From contig CAWCUK010000004.1 of NCBI GenBank assembly GCA_963798775.1, positions 1 through 64,000 on the forward strand: a stretch of DNA of 64,000 nucleotides. Direction: 5' to 3'. A program made the position numbers and the translations under genes. The stretch is from CAWCUK01 sp963798775 (GTDB taxonomy: Bacteria; Bacteroidota; Ignavibacteria; Ignavibacteriales; Ignavibacteriaceae). The stretch's first letter is position 1. Every line of letters starts with the position of its first letter. The notes under the pieces are model-generated. The model was not told the DNA's origin, did not search any database, and saw nothing but the letters and a program-made list of their open reading frames with translations. Below, piece after piece: positions 18,955 through 26,503 of this stretch.

Positions 18955-19363
18955 AACAAATAAACAAGTAGATGAATTATTAAAAGATGTTAATGAGTTA
19001 TTTCAACATGAATCTAAAGAAGATAGGCTCGAATTTAAAGCCGCCGCAATTCAGTTAGATATTTTAGCGGATGTATCAAAAGTATTGGAAGATAAAAAAA
19101 TATCCCGCTCAGACTTAGCTAAAGCATTAGGTAAATCAAAAAGTTTTATTTCCCAGCTATTCAGCGGAGATAAAATGCTTAACTTAAAAATGATAGCGCA
19201 GATTCAAGATGTTCTAAATAAAAAATTTCAATCGTCTTTTAAAGATTATTCTGATTATACTAAAAAAGCCAAATTTTTTAAAGATGATTATATAGATGAT
19301 GAGTATAAAACAAAAGCAGTTATATACGATATAAATGACGGCACTCCATTAAAGGCGGCATAA
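18944..19363 (+). CDS. HigA-like XRE antitoxin with C-terminal extension
   Basis: 139-aa antitoxin. A helix-turn-helix of the XRE/Cro type is clear at about residues 52-90: ISRSDLAKALGKSKSFISQL, then FSGDKMLNLKMIAQI. After the HTH a 40-50-residue tail rich in Tyr, Phe and Asp (DYSDYTKKAKFFKDDYIDDE) follows, placed where SecB-dependent antitoxins carry the chaperone-addiction segment. ATG at 18944 is preferred to 18938 because GGAGG at 18931-18935 is then 8 nt away. The stop overlaps the ATG of the next gene. Confidence 0.8.
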   Translation: MNAKTNKQVDELLKDVNELFQHESKEDRLEFKAAAIQLDILADVSKVLEDKKISRSDLAKALGKSKSFISQLFSGDKMLNLKMIAQIQDVLNKKFQSSFKDYSDYTKKAKFFKDDYIDDEYKTKAVIYDINDGTPLKAA

Positions 19364-19845
19364 TGAAAATTAAAAATTCAGAATTAAAATTTGAAGATTT
19401 CAAAATTTTAGCGTCTACTTTTGCCACAGTACAAACAGAAGAAAAAATCCCACAAAAAAGTTTGAATGAAGTTCCCATAGAAATAGATTTTGATATTTTA
19501 TTTGAAAATAAGAATGGCAATAAGTTTAAAGTATTAATTCAGGTTGAATCTAATAATAATGAAAAACCAAAACCGGGTTATTTATATTCTGTTATTTGCG
19601 AAGCTAAGTTTTATCTTAAAGGTTTAACCCGAATGCCAAAGGAGAAAAAAGATCAATATCTTTTATTTACCGCTCTTCCATTTGTAATATCAATGGTTCG
19701 CAGTCATTTATACAATTTGTCGGCGATGTATCCTTACGGACAATATTTACTCCCTTCAATTGATCTTATGGAACTAATTAAAAGTAAAAGTACGGAAGTC
19801 AAGAAGAACGGAAATAAATTAGCGAAAACTAAATCTGATAAGTAG
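19363..19845 (+). CDS. SecB-like chaperone of a toxin-antitoxin-chaperone module
   Basis: 160-aa SecB-family protein. Beta strands such as EVPIEIDFDILFE and NKFKVLIQVESNNNEKPKPGYLYSV are followed by the signature TALPFVISMVRSHLYNLSAM and YPYGQYLLPSIDL, equivalent to the PYARE...G-x-P-x-L-x-P-hydrophobic helix region of SecB. Solitary SecB copies next to HigBA define TAC systems (Mycobacterium tuberculosis Rv1955-1957), in which the chaperone protects an aggregation-prone antitoxin. Its start overlaps the antitoxin stop by one base, indicating translational coupling. It is much more likely a TAC chaperone than the housekeeping export SecB. Confidence 0.75.
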   Translation: MKIKNSELKFEDFKILASTFATVQTEEKIPQKSLNEVPIEIDFDILFENKNGNKFKVLIQVESNNNEKPKPGYLYSVICEAKFYLKGLTRMPKEKKDQYLLFTALPFVISMVRSHLYNLSAMYPYGQYLLPSIDLMELIKSKSTEVKKNGNKLAKTKSDK

Positions 19846-20196
19846 ATATACGCATGTTATGAGTACTTATTTTTCAAAAATATTCTCAAAGTAAGGCAAT
19901 TAAAAAAGAAATTTCACAAATAAAAATGCAATGAAGAATTGGTTGTGAAATAGTGTTTTATGTGCTGTTTTAAGCTTTCTTTAGGAGTTTGTAAATTTAG
20001 TAAATGAATGAAATTGAATAGTTTATATTGTTTTTTATCTATAAAATATTGTGTTCATCTTAGGAAGATTGCAAATAAAAATATAAGGTTATTCTCATTA
20101 TGAGACATTTTTATTAATCAAAGCATTTTACTTTTTATTTAGGTAAAATTCTCAATTAAAAAAGAAATAAATATACCCTGCCCTATACAGGTCAAC
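19846..20196. other. Non-coding stretch between convergent halves of the island
   Basis: About 350 bp of AT-rich sequence between the plus-strand TAC module and the iteron cluster. I see no open reading frame and no strong hairpin followed by a T-run. Both flanking operons converge here, so some termination must occur. Confidence 0.4.
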
Positions 20197-20356
20197 TTAC
20201 CAAACTGACTGTATTTACCCATAAATTGCCAGTTTGGTAAACGCACCTTTCCACATTATAAGTCCTTATTATATATATATTTATATTAGTTTGGTAACAG
20301 ATATTTGTGAGGGCGTAAAACAAAAATCAGTTTGGTAACTTCCACTTTACCAAACT
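20197..20356. repeat. Iteron-like cluster (five copies of AGTTTGGTAA)
   Basis: Five exact copies of a 10-mer within 160 bp: plus-strand AGTTTGGTAA at 20231-20240, 20288-20297 and 20329-20338, and its complement TTACCAAACT at 20197-20206 and 20347-20356. Copies 2 and 3 flank a block of alternating T and A (20268-20287). The last copy overlaps the stop of the RecA-like ATPase gene. Repeated short sites beside an AT-rich block and next to primase and ATPase genes are typical of replication origins; an operator array is the alternative. Confidence 0.7.
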
Positions 20357-21455
20357 AATAAAAATCAACTCTATCTTCAGAAATAATTTCTAACCTGTAA
20401 TCCTTTGAATTATGTAGTGCATTCTCAGAAGTAAGTTTATAACCATTTTTAATTAATGTTTGTTGTTCATTTTCGATATATTTCAGTGAATTTCTTGCGG
20501 TTTTTTCAGAGCAGTCAAATTCTTCTTTTATTAACTGCAACAAATTTACGCTATTTAATTCTCTGTTAGATAATGTATCAATTAAAAATTCATTTAAATC
20601 ACCCGGAAGTATCTTATTTTTTAATTTTAATTCTTGCAATTCTTCTTTATTTAAAAAACATAAAGGATTATTATTCACACGCTTTAGTAGTTTTTCCTTT
20701 TGTCTTTTAGCCAACCTATTTTTTATTACCTTCAGGGAAATGATATTATTATTAAAAAAGCTTAATGAAATTACCGTAGTAGCTTTATTAATAAGTTCAG
20801 TACCTAAATGACCTCTTGCTTTATTGTTAATGGGGTTTTCATGTATAACCGCTATAAAAGTAATATTTCTTTTGTCTAACATATTATTAATTGCATCAAG
20901 TAATTTGTTTGTTTCAGCTAAATCATTAAAATTAGACACACAATCAGTAATAACATCTAAAATAAAAACATTGTGAGCAAATTGATTATAATATTTATCA
21001 ATAAATGTTTGAACTTCATCAATTCTTTTATTCCGATTTATATTTCGTATTGAACCCAAATGAAAATTTTCCGGTATTTCTTGATTAGGAAATCCAGCAT
21101 GATTAATCAATAGTTTCATGGCTGCCGGAAATTGATCTAAGGTAGAACGTTCAGTATCAAGATATCCAACGTTATGATAATTTTTTTGATTGACCTCTAA
21201 ACCTAAAATTTTTGGATTTAATTCTGGATTAAGTAATGCAGACGCAAGGTTTGAGGCAAAATAACTTTTATTTGTTCCACTTTGTCCTTGAATAACAACA
21301 AGAGAATTCGGATAAATTAAACCATCGCCTTCGAATGAAATAATGGGTTTGGGAGTTTCAATACCTTTTTTGATCAAGCGCTTAAGATTTTGAGATTCAA
21401 ACTTATCAAGTTCTTCTTTAATAGTTTGCTCTTTAATACCATTAAGAGGTAACAT
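20355..21455 (-). CDS. RecA-like AAA ATPase of mobile element (RepA/DnaB-type)
   Basis: 366-aa P-loop ATPase of the RecA/KaiC-like branch found beside primases in integrative elements and plasmids. The Walker A region is GQSGTNKS at residues 57-64, with Asn replacing the usual second Gly. The Walker B strand HNVFILDVITD lies near residue 165. VGYLDTERS and AVIHENP resemble the acidic and His motifs of RepA-type hexameric helicases. The C-terminal third (SVNLLQLIKEEFDCSEKTA) looks like a winged-helix segment. It overlaps the primase by 14 bp and probably loads or drives unwinding at the iteron cluster. Helicase activity is inferred. Confidence 0.7.
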   Translation of the reverse strand: MLPLNGIKEQTIKEELDKFESQNLKRLIKKGIETPKPIISFEGDGLIYPNSLVVIQGQSGTNKSYFASNLASALLNPELNPKILGLEVNQKNYHNVGYLDTERSTLDQFPAAMKLLINHAGFPNQEIPENFHLGSIRNINRNKRIDEVQTFIDKYYNQFAHNVFILDVITDCVSNFNDLAETNKLLDAINNMLDKRNITFIAVIHENPINNKARGHLGTELINKATTVISLSFFNNNIISLKVIKNRLAKRQKEKLLKRVNNNPLCFLNKEELQELKLKNKILPGDLNEFLIDTLSNRELNSVNLLQLIKEEFDCSEKTARNSLKYIENEQQTLIKNGYKLTSENALHNSKDYRLEIISEDRVDFY

Positions 21456-22569
21456 ACTTATACTCCGTTAAATCTTTAATTGGGGTAGGTAGTATCCAAT
21501 TTTTTATTGAATTGGTAATAGAATTTATTTGCGAAGAAATATCTTCAACAGCTTTTTGACCGGCTTTATCCGCATCAAAAAAGAAATAAACATTTTTCCC
21601 TTTTAGCAAATTACTTTGACCAATTGGAAAATTATGGACGCCGGGTATTCCAATTGCCGAATAACCATACTGATTAGCTAAGATTGCATCAAATTCACCT
21701 TCGCATAGTACAACGTCGAAAAGTTCATTTTTCAAGACATCTTTGTTAAAAAATCTTTTACTGGTCAAAGTTCTTGACACATTACGAGGGAAAAGATATT
21801 TTGGGTAAGTCGTATTGTTATTAATAGCTCTCGCCCTTAGAAATACGATCCTCGAATTTTCAATATAAGGGATAATAATAGGATGATGGAGAAACAGGAA
21901 TTTATTTCCGGAAAATAAACCCGAAATTTTGAGTTCATACTCATTAAAACTGTCTCTGAGAAACTTAGATGTTTGCAGCGGATTATTTAAAGAGAATAAT
22001 TTAAATTCATTTATTGTAGAATCGGTTAAACATCGTTCTTCCCTTAAATATTTATAAATCTCTGTGTCTATACCGTTCTTTTCAAAATTATATAGAGTTT
22101 CGAAAATAGTATTTTGTATCTCTTTACGTTGTTGCAAAATATTTTTATAAGCAAAATCTTCCGCTTTACATTTTTTTATTCTCCCTTCATGTTCTATTAT
22201 GGCTGCACGTTCTTCAAAAAAGTCATGCTCATAGTTTGATAAAAAAGTGTATCTATCTTTCTTCCTTTTATCTATAAGTTTTCCACTGTTAATATTATTG
22301 ATGCCGGATGAATTGTTAAAGAGTTTTATTACCTCACTTAACGAACATCCTGTGTAATGTTTATAAAATTCTAATTGATCACCACCTTTTCCTTCGGAAA
22401 AATCAAAAAAAGAATTTGAATTCGGGTATATCATTACTGAAGCAGTTCTTTCTCCTTTTGGAGTATAATATTTTTGGTTTTCCCCTTGTTTTAGCCCAAG
22501 TATATTTATAACGTCTTCTATAGAATAATGACTTTTTGTTTCATTGATAATGTTTTTCATTGGTTGCAT
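21442..22569 (-). CDS. Toprim DNA primase of mobile element
   Basis: 375-aa DnaG-type primase. Residues 12-85 resemble a CHC2 zinc-finger domain (YSIEDVINILGLKQGENQKYY, then GGDQLEFYKHYTGCSLSEVI) but the Cys/His ligands are absent. A helical middle follows. The Toprim domain shows the Glu motif FDVVLCEGEFDAI and the Asp motif VYFFFDADKAGQKAVED in the C-terminal third. It would make primers for element replication, together with the ATPase whose start lies inside its 3' end. AAAGG lies upstream of the ATG at 22569. Confidence 0.8.
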   Translation of the reverse strand: MQPMKNIINETKSHYSIEDVINILGLKQGENQKYYTPKGERTASVMIYPNSNSFFDFSEGKGGDQLEFYKHYTGCSLSEVIKLFNNSSGINNINSGKLIDKRKKDRYTFLSNYEHDFFEERAAIIEHEGRIKKCKAEDFAYKNILQQRKEIQNTIFETLYNFEKNGIDTEIYKYLREERCLTDSTINEFKLFSLNNPLQTSKFLRDSFNEYELKISGLFSGNKFLFLHHPIIIPYIENSRIVFLRARAINNNTTYPKYLFPRNVSRTLTSKRFFNKDVLKNELFDVVLCEGEFDAILANQYGYSAIGIPGVHNFPIGQSNLLKGKNVYFFFDADKAGQKAVEDISSQINSITNSIKNWILPTPIKDLTEYKYVTS

Positions 22570-22636
22570 AAATACCTTTCTTTATATCGGATTTTGAGAT
22601 AAAAAAAATACTTCTGGACGAAAAAATTTAAATAGC

Positions 22637-22891
22637 TCAATAGTAAATCTCCTCTGATGCATCAAATCTGGGTAGTCGTCCTGTTATTCCTTTATACCTT
22701 GATATGGCCGCTTGCGTAGTTGGTAAATCGCAGCTATAAATCTTACATGGATCATTTAAAGCATACGCTGTAAGATGAAATTTTCTACGTCCGGACATTT
22801 TTCGTGCTATTTTAGGATCTGAAGTTTGAAAACGAAAACAACCTTTAGATTCCTTCCACATCAACAAATTACTTTGTGAAATTTCATTCAT
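22637..22891 (-). CDS. Small hypothetical protein of the island
   Basis: 84-aa protein with no recognised domain. It is rich in basic and aromatic residues (KMSGRRKFHLTAYALNDPCK) and ends ASEEIYY. The start overlaps the stop of the excisionase-like gene by 4 bp, so it is translated from the same message between excisionase and primase. Codon pattern and coupling support a real gene. A regulator or primase partner are both possible, but nothing in the sequence decides it. Confidence 0.6.
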   Translation of the reverse strand: MNEISQSNLLMWKESKGCFRFQTSDPKIARKMSGRRKFHLTAYALNDPCKIYSCDLPTTQAAISRYKGITGRLPRFDASEEIYY

Positions 22892-23166
22892 GATAATTTC
22901 CTTAGTTTGTTAAAGTAAGAATCGCCTAATGCGTTTAATAAATCTTTACGAGAAAAGAAAATTCTTTTCCCGAGTTTCTTATAAGGAATCTTATTTTCCC
23001 GTTTCCATTTGTTAAGACTCGAAGCCGAAATTCTAAGCAACTCTTTTGCTTCATTAAAATTTAAAAGTTCTTTTTCTTTTTTCTGATTTAGTTCCATCCG
23101 CAGAGCTTCACGAATCACATCTTTAAGTTCTTCCATCGTGAAGGTTGAAAAATGCATATTATCCAT
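22888..23166 (-). CDS. Excisionase-family helix-turn-helix protein
   Basis: 92-aa DNA-binding protein with the MerR-like winged helix of the excisionase/HTH_17 family: NFNEAKELLRISASSLNKWK followed by IPYKKLGKRIFFSRKDLLNAL. The N-terminal 40 residues form a helical lead (MEELKDVIREALRMELNQKK). Bacteroidetes mobile elements usually carry one such gene near the integrase; it acts as directionality factor or as regulator of the replication genes. It overlaps the upstream ribbon-helix-helix gene by 8 bp and the downstream gene by 4 bp. Confidence 0.8.
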   Translation of the reverse strand: MDNMHFSTFTMEELKDVIREALRMELNQKKEKELLNFNEAKELLRISASSLNKWKRENKIPYKKLGKRIFFSRKDLLNALGDSYFNKLRKLS

Positions 23167-23326
23167 TCTTTGCCTCTCTTTCTATTTTCTCTCTTACAGC
23201 CGTTCGAATAAACTCGGCAAATGAAATGAAATGATTTTTTTCAGTCGCCTTACGAATTATCTCCATTTCTTTCGGACGCAGCCGGAAGTTGAAAGATGTT
23301 GATCTGTTTTCCCTTTTGCTTTGCAT
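23159..23326 (-). CDS. Ribbon-helix-helix protein (MobC/CopG-like)
   Basis: 55-aa protein MQSKRENRSTSFNFRLRPKE, then EIIRKATEKNHFISFAEFIR and TAVREKIEREAKNG, the strand-helix-helix pattern of CopG/MobC-like DNA-binding proteins. ATG at 23326 is chosen over 23374 because AAAGGGA lies 7-8 nt upstream. In mobilisable elements such proteins help a relaxase, but no relaxase gene is present, so it more likely autoregulates the operon that continues into the excisionase, primase and ATPase. Confidence 0.7.
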   Translation of the reverse strand: MQSKRENRSTSFNFRLRPKEMEIIRKATEKNHFISFAEFIRTAVREKIEREAKNG

Positions 23327-23632
23327 TTTATTTTCCCTTTCAATTTGGATATTGAATAAAACATTCAATTGCAAAGAGAAAAAAAATGATAGATATGATA
23401 AAGCTCTGATTTTTTTTATCAGAAGGGGTAGGGTTAACTTATTGTTATTAAATGAGTTATGAAGGACAGAACTGATAAATGATAAATTTATCTCTAAAGT
23501 TAGGACAAATATTTCGAAAATTTTTAGGAAGTACTATGGAGGTTATTACTATATATGGAAGGAAATGAAGCATTTGTTTGGGTAAAAAGGGGGGATAATT
23601 TTTTATTTTTATACAAATAAAACTTTTTCTCT

Positions 23633-24376
23633 TTATTCATTTTGAATATTAAATAATTCTCTTTCAATGGATTTCTTCTCATACTTTTCTCCATTATTTT
23701 TCCGTATTAAATCCTCTTCATAAATTTCTACCGCAAAATCAATGGGTTTTCTATTTTTTATGATATTAAAACCATAAGCATAAATTAATTTTTCTCGCAA
23801 ACTTTTATATTTCTTATACTGTGGTTTTAGTACTTTGAATTCATCAATTTCTTCAATTAACCACATTTTAATCATTTTTTTACCGGCTGTCCAAGTAGGG
23901 GGTAAATGAAAAGATAATTTAGATCCATGAATATTTCTTTCTAAAATATCTTTTAATCTTTCGGCTACTACTACGGCAGCTTCTTGATATAATTCTTCCA
24001 AAAATTGATTAGATTTATTTTCCAAACCGGCACAAGAGGCACATTCATAAAAAACTTCATTAAATACATGATTTAGATTATTAACATTTTTCCACTTTCT
24101 CATTTCAATCTGCCATTGATTAGCACAATATTCCTTTTGAAAAAGCTGCTTTTGTATTATATTTACACTTAACTTTGAACCACTTTGTTTTATCTCAATT
24201 GCTCGGGGTTTAAGAGAAACTATAAGTTGCTTCTCTATTTCCTTTTGTTCTTTTATTGTTTTTTTAATATTATCGAAAAAATACCATGGTAATTTTTTAT
24301 CAATATTCACATTATTTTTTGATTTGCTACAAATTAAATCTTTTACTTCAGTTTCTAAAAAAAAAGGAATCTTCAT
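23633..24376 (-). CDS. Hypothetical protein coupled to integrase
   Basis: 247-aa protein of unknown family. It is Lys/Glu-rich with predicted helices, contains CANQW, a CASCAG pair of cysteines near residue 113, and FHLPPTWTAGKKMIKMWLIE in the second half. Its ATG overlaps the integrase stop as ATGA, and AGGAG lies just upstream inside the integrase reading frame. The strict coupling suggests a function in integration, excision or their control. I recognise no catalytic motif. About 260 bp of non-coding sequence follow before the ribbon-helix-helix gene. Confidence 0.65.
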   Translation of the reverse strand: MKIPFFLETEVKDLICSKSKNNVNIDKKLPWYFFDNIKKTIKEQKEIEKQLIVSLKPRAIEIKQSGSKLSVNIIQKQLFQKEYCANQWQIEMRKWKNVNNLNHVFNEVFYECASCAGLENKSNQFLEELYQEAAVVVAERLKDILERNIHGSKLSFHLPPTWTAGKKMIKMWLIEEIDEFKVLKPQYKKYKSLREKLIYAYGFNIIKNRKPIDFAVEIYEEDLIRKNNGEKYEKKSIERELFNIQNE

Positions 24377-25614
24377 TTAATTCTCCTTAAGCTGTTTCCC
24401 CAGGTTTTATCCATTTCTTCTCTTTTATGTTGATCTGCAATCTTCAAATATTTCTGCATCATTTTATAGCTTGAGTGCCCTGTAATTGCCATTATAACAT
24501 CTGGTTTCATTCCTTTTTGGAGAGATAAACTAATAAAGGTTCTGCGAGCGGTATGCGTACCAACTACTTCATATTTCTTATAAAGGTTTTCTATTCGTTC
24601 ACTCCCTTTATATTTAATTATTTTAACAAGATCATCTATACCAGCCTGCTTACAAATTTCTTTTAAATAATCATTCATTTTTTGATTCGATATTACTGGC
24701 AATGGTTTTACATTCTCGCTATATTTTTCCAGAACCGAAATTGCATAAGCATTTAAAGGTATTTCAATTATTTGATGTGTTTTCTGAGTTCTTACTTTCC
24801 AAGTAGCATTATAAATGTCTTCTCTGGAAATATTTTTTAAATCCGAATAACGTACACCGGTAAAACATTGGAAAATAAATAAATCCCTAACCCGATTTAG
24901 TCTATCTTCATTAAAATCAAAATTATATAAAGTCATTAGTTCATCTTCAGTCAGATATATAACTTCATTTGCTTCAGACTTACGCCTAAAGGATTTATAG
25001 CTAAAATTATTTGTGTAATGGTTGGTATTAGCCCAGATAAGGAAGCTCTTAAAAAATTGAATATTGTTACTTGCTGTATTATTAAGCATATTTCGATTTT
25101 GTATCAGGTAGGTGTTAAACTTTGAGAAGAATAGAGGTTGTATTCTATCAAAAGTTAATTTTTGCCCGCTAACCTTTTGATAATCTTGCAGCAACGCCTT
25201 GATTCTTCTAAATTTTTGGTAGGTAGGTTTAGTTACTTCATTCTGTTTTATTGCCAGAAACTCATCATAAATCGTAAAAAAGGATATTTCTCGTTTATCG
25301 AATAATTTTTTGATTTTGGTAGAAATTTCAGTAAAACTCGCATTCAAATTTTTTGATCTTAAATATCTGATTCTATTATATATTTTCGCTTCATAAGCAT
25401 TCAAATAATCATTTAGCTGCCTTAAAGAACCCTTTGTAATGTTGTCTTTAGTCTTTCTTAAATTAGCTCTCTGGAAAGTTTTATCCCATAAATTTTCTTG
25501 TATGCGTTCTTTAGTATTTAAAGCTAATGTATTGTCATATTCTCGAATATAACACCAAATTGCTTTTACCCCTGTTTTGGTTGGTTTAGTATCTAAATAA
25601 AATTTTATTGTCAT
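24373..25614 (-). CDS. int: Tyrosine recombinase/integrase (Bacteroidetes type)
   Basis: 413-aa site-specific tyrosine recombinase. An N-terminal arm-binding domain (about 1-95) and SAM-like core-binding domain (about 110-205, FFTIYDEFLAIKQNEV) precede the catalytic domain. Active-site residues are visible: Arg255 in FTGVRYSDL, Lys278, His354 and Arg357 in HTARRTF, His380 in TGHSS and nucleophile Tyr389 in MMQKYL. It reads away from the right end of the island, with the start about 60 bp from the inner repeat at 25677 and about 220 bp from attR. It is the probable enzyme for insertion into tRNA-Sec. Confidence 0.9.
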   Translation of the reverse strand: MTIKFYLDTKPTKTGVKAIWCYIREYDNTLALNTKERIQENLWDKTFQRANLRKTKDNITKGSLRQLNDYLNAYEAKIYNRIRYLRSKNLNASFTEISTKIKKLFDKREISFFTIYDEFLAIKQNEVTKPTYQKFRRIKALLQDYQKVSGQKLTFDRIQPLFFSKFNTYLIQNRNMLNNTASNNIQFFKSFLIWANTNHYTNNFSYKSFRRKSEANEVIYLTEDELMTLYNFDFNEDRLNRVRDLFIFQCFTGVRYSDLKNISREDIYNATWKVRTQKTHQIIEIPLNAYAISVLEKYSENVKPLPVISNQKMNDYLKEICKQAGIDDLVKIIKYKGSERIENLYKKYEVVGTHTARRTFISLSLQKGMKPDVIMAITGHSSYKMMQKYLKIADQHKREEMDKTWGNSLRRIK

Positions 25615-25676
25615 AGTAATTTGTGGATAAATATTTATTACAAGATAATGACAATAAAAATCATTCGCAATGCGCC

Positions 25677-25694
25677 TGCAATATTCTTACGGTA
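25677..25694 (+). repeat. Inner 18-bp direct repeat, right copy
   Basis: Identical to 10387-10404 and in the same orientation, 62 bp upstream of the integrase start and 140 bp inside attR. Likely an arm-type recombinase or excisionase site, and possibly a control point for the integrase promoter. Confidence 0.6.
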
Positions 25695-25833
25695 GAATAG
25701 TATTATAATGCAGAAAGAGTATTTTTTACTATTTGATGAAGTATTTGATAACCTCATATTATATAAGTAGTTAACTGGTATATCTGAGAATAAAGCATAG
25801 AACAAAAAAGTATAAAATATACATAGTTCGAAT

Positions 25834-25847
25834 CCTGCCCTCTCTGC
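25834..25847 (+). repeat. attR core repeat (tRNA-Sec 3' fragment)
   Basis: Copy of the att core. The surrounding sequence (GTTCGAATCCTGCC...) aligns with the tRNA-Sec T loop and T stem with two small differences, then ends GCAA instead of GCCA. No tRNA 5' half is present here, so this is a truncated tRNA end, not a gene. Confidence 0.8.
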
Positions 25848-26503
25848 AAAATTCTTTTGTCCAACATATTCGTTTCTTCAGATTTACTAAAATTTACTGC
25901 CATAAAAAGCTTTTTATTGTGAAGTCTCTAAGAAGTTTTAATAAAATTTCTTTGCTTGGGCGGATTATTTTTAAAAATTAAAGAGATGAACTTATAATCT
26001 CACCAGATATTTTATAAAATTTTCTTCTTTTTTTATTTTCTCACTACAACCTCAACAGCCTAATCTCTTTAAATGAAGATGATCAACTAGAAAAGTTATT
26101 ATCTTTTTCAAAATATCGGTACTTTATTTTTTAATCAACCGTAGTTGAGATCCATAATGGTTTAATTCGCATAAAATTTAATAAAAAGTGGGGCTGTATA
26201 ATTTTCTTAATCATATTATTATTGAATATAAAATCTTCTGCATTATTGAATAAAGGATGAGTTGTTTTGGATAAAAACGGAAGTAAAATTTTACCCGATG
26301 CATATTAAATTGAATAGCAAAAAACAAAAAATTTACCGGTAAGACAAGAATTATAAATTTACCGATTCATGAATTGTGTCAATAGATTATATAATACCAT
26401 GTTTGATAAAAAAATATTAAAATTCTTTTATTTTAGGGTTGAGCGGGGAGTTTTTCTTATTTATTTTTAACGGATTTTTTCACAAACAATAAGCGAAAAT
26501 ATT
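25848..26503. other. Non-coding region right of the island
   Basis: About 650 bp of AT-rich chromosomal sequence before the glycosyl hydrolase-like gene. Short stop-ridden stretches only; I see no gene remnant that I could name, no tRNA and no hairpin with T-run. It is presumably the original downstream flank of tRNA-Sec and holds the promoter of the next gene. Confidence 0.45.

Larger units (their letters stand above)
10336..25847. mobile_element. 15.5-kb integrative element in selC
   Basis: Bounded by the 14-bp att repeats at 10336 and 25834, with inner 18-bp repeats near both ends (10387 and 25677). The minus-strand right half holds integrase, a coupled unknown gene, a ribbon-helix-helix protein, an excisionase-like HTH, a primase and a RecA-like ATPase. 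The left half carries, on the plus strand, a type I restriction-modification operon and a HigBA-SecB module. No relaxase, coupling ATPase, transposase or phage structural gene is seen, so it is a non-self-transmissible island or a satellite-type element. The integrase gene lies next to attR, about 220 bp inside the boundary. Confidence 0.8.

Noticed and set aside
10336..25847. Prophage
   Set aside because: No capsid, portal, terminase, tail or lysis genes are present; only integration and replication functions are seen.
25821..25850. A second tRNA gene at the right island end
   Set aside because: Only T-arm and acceptor 3' strand are present; there is no 5' half, no anticodon arm and no CCA.
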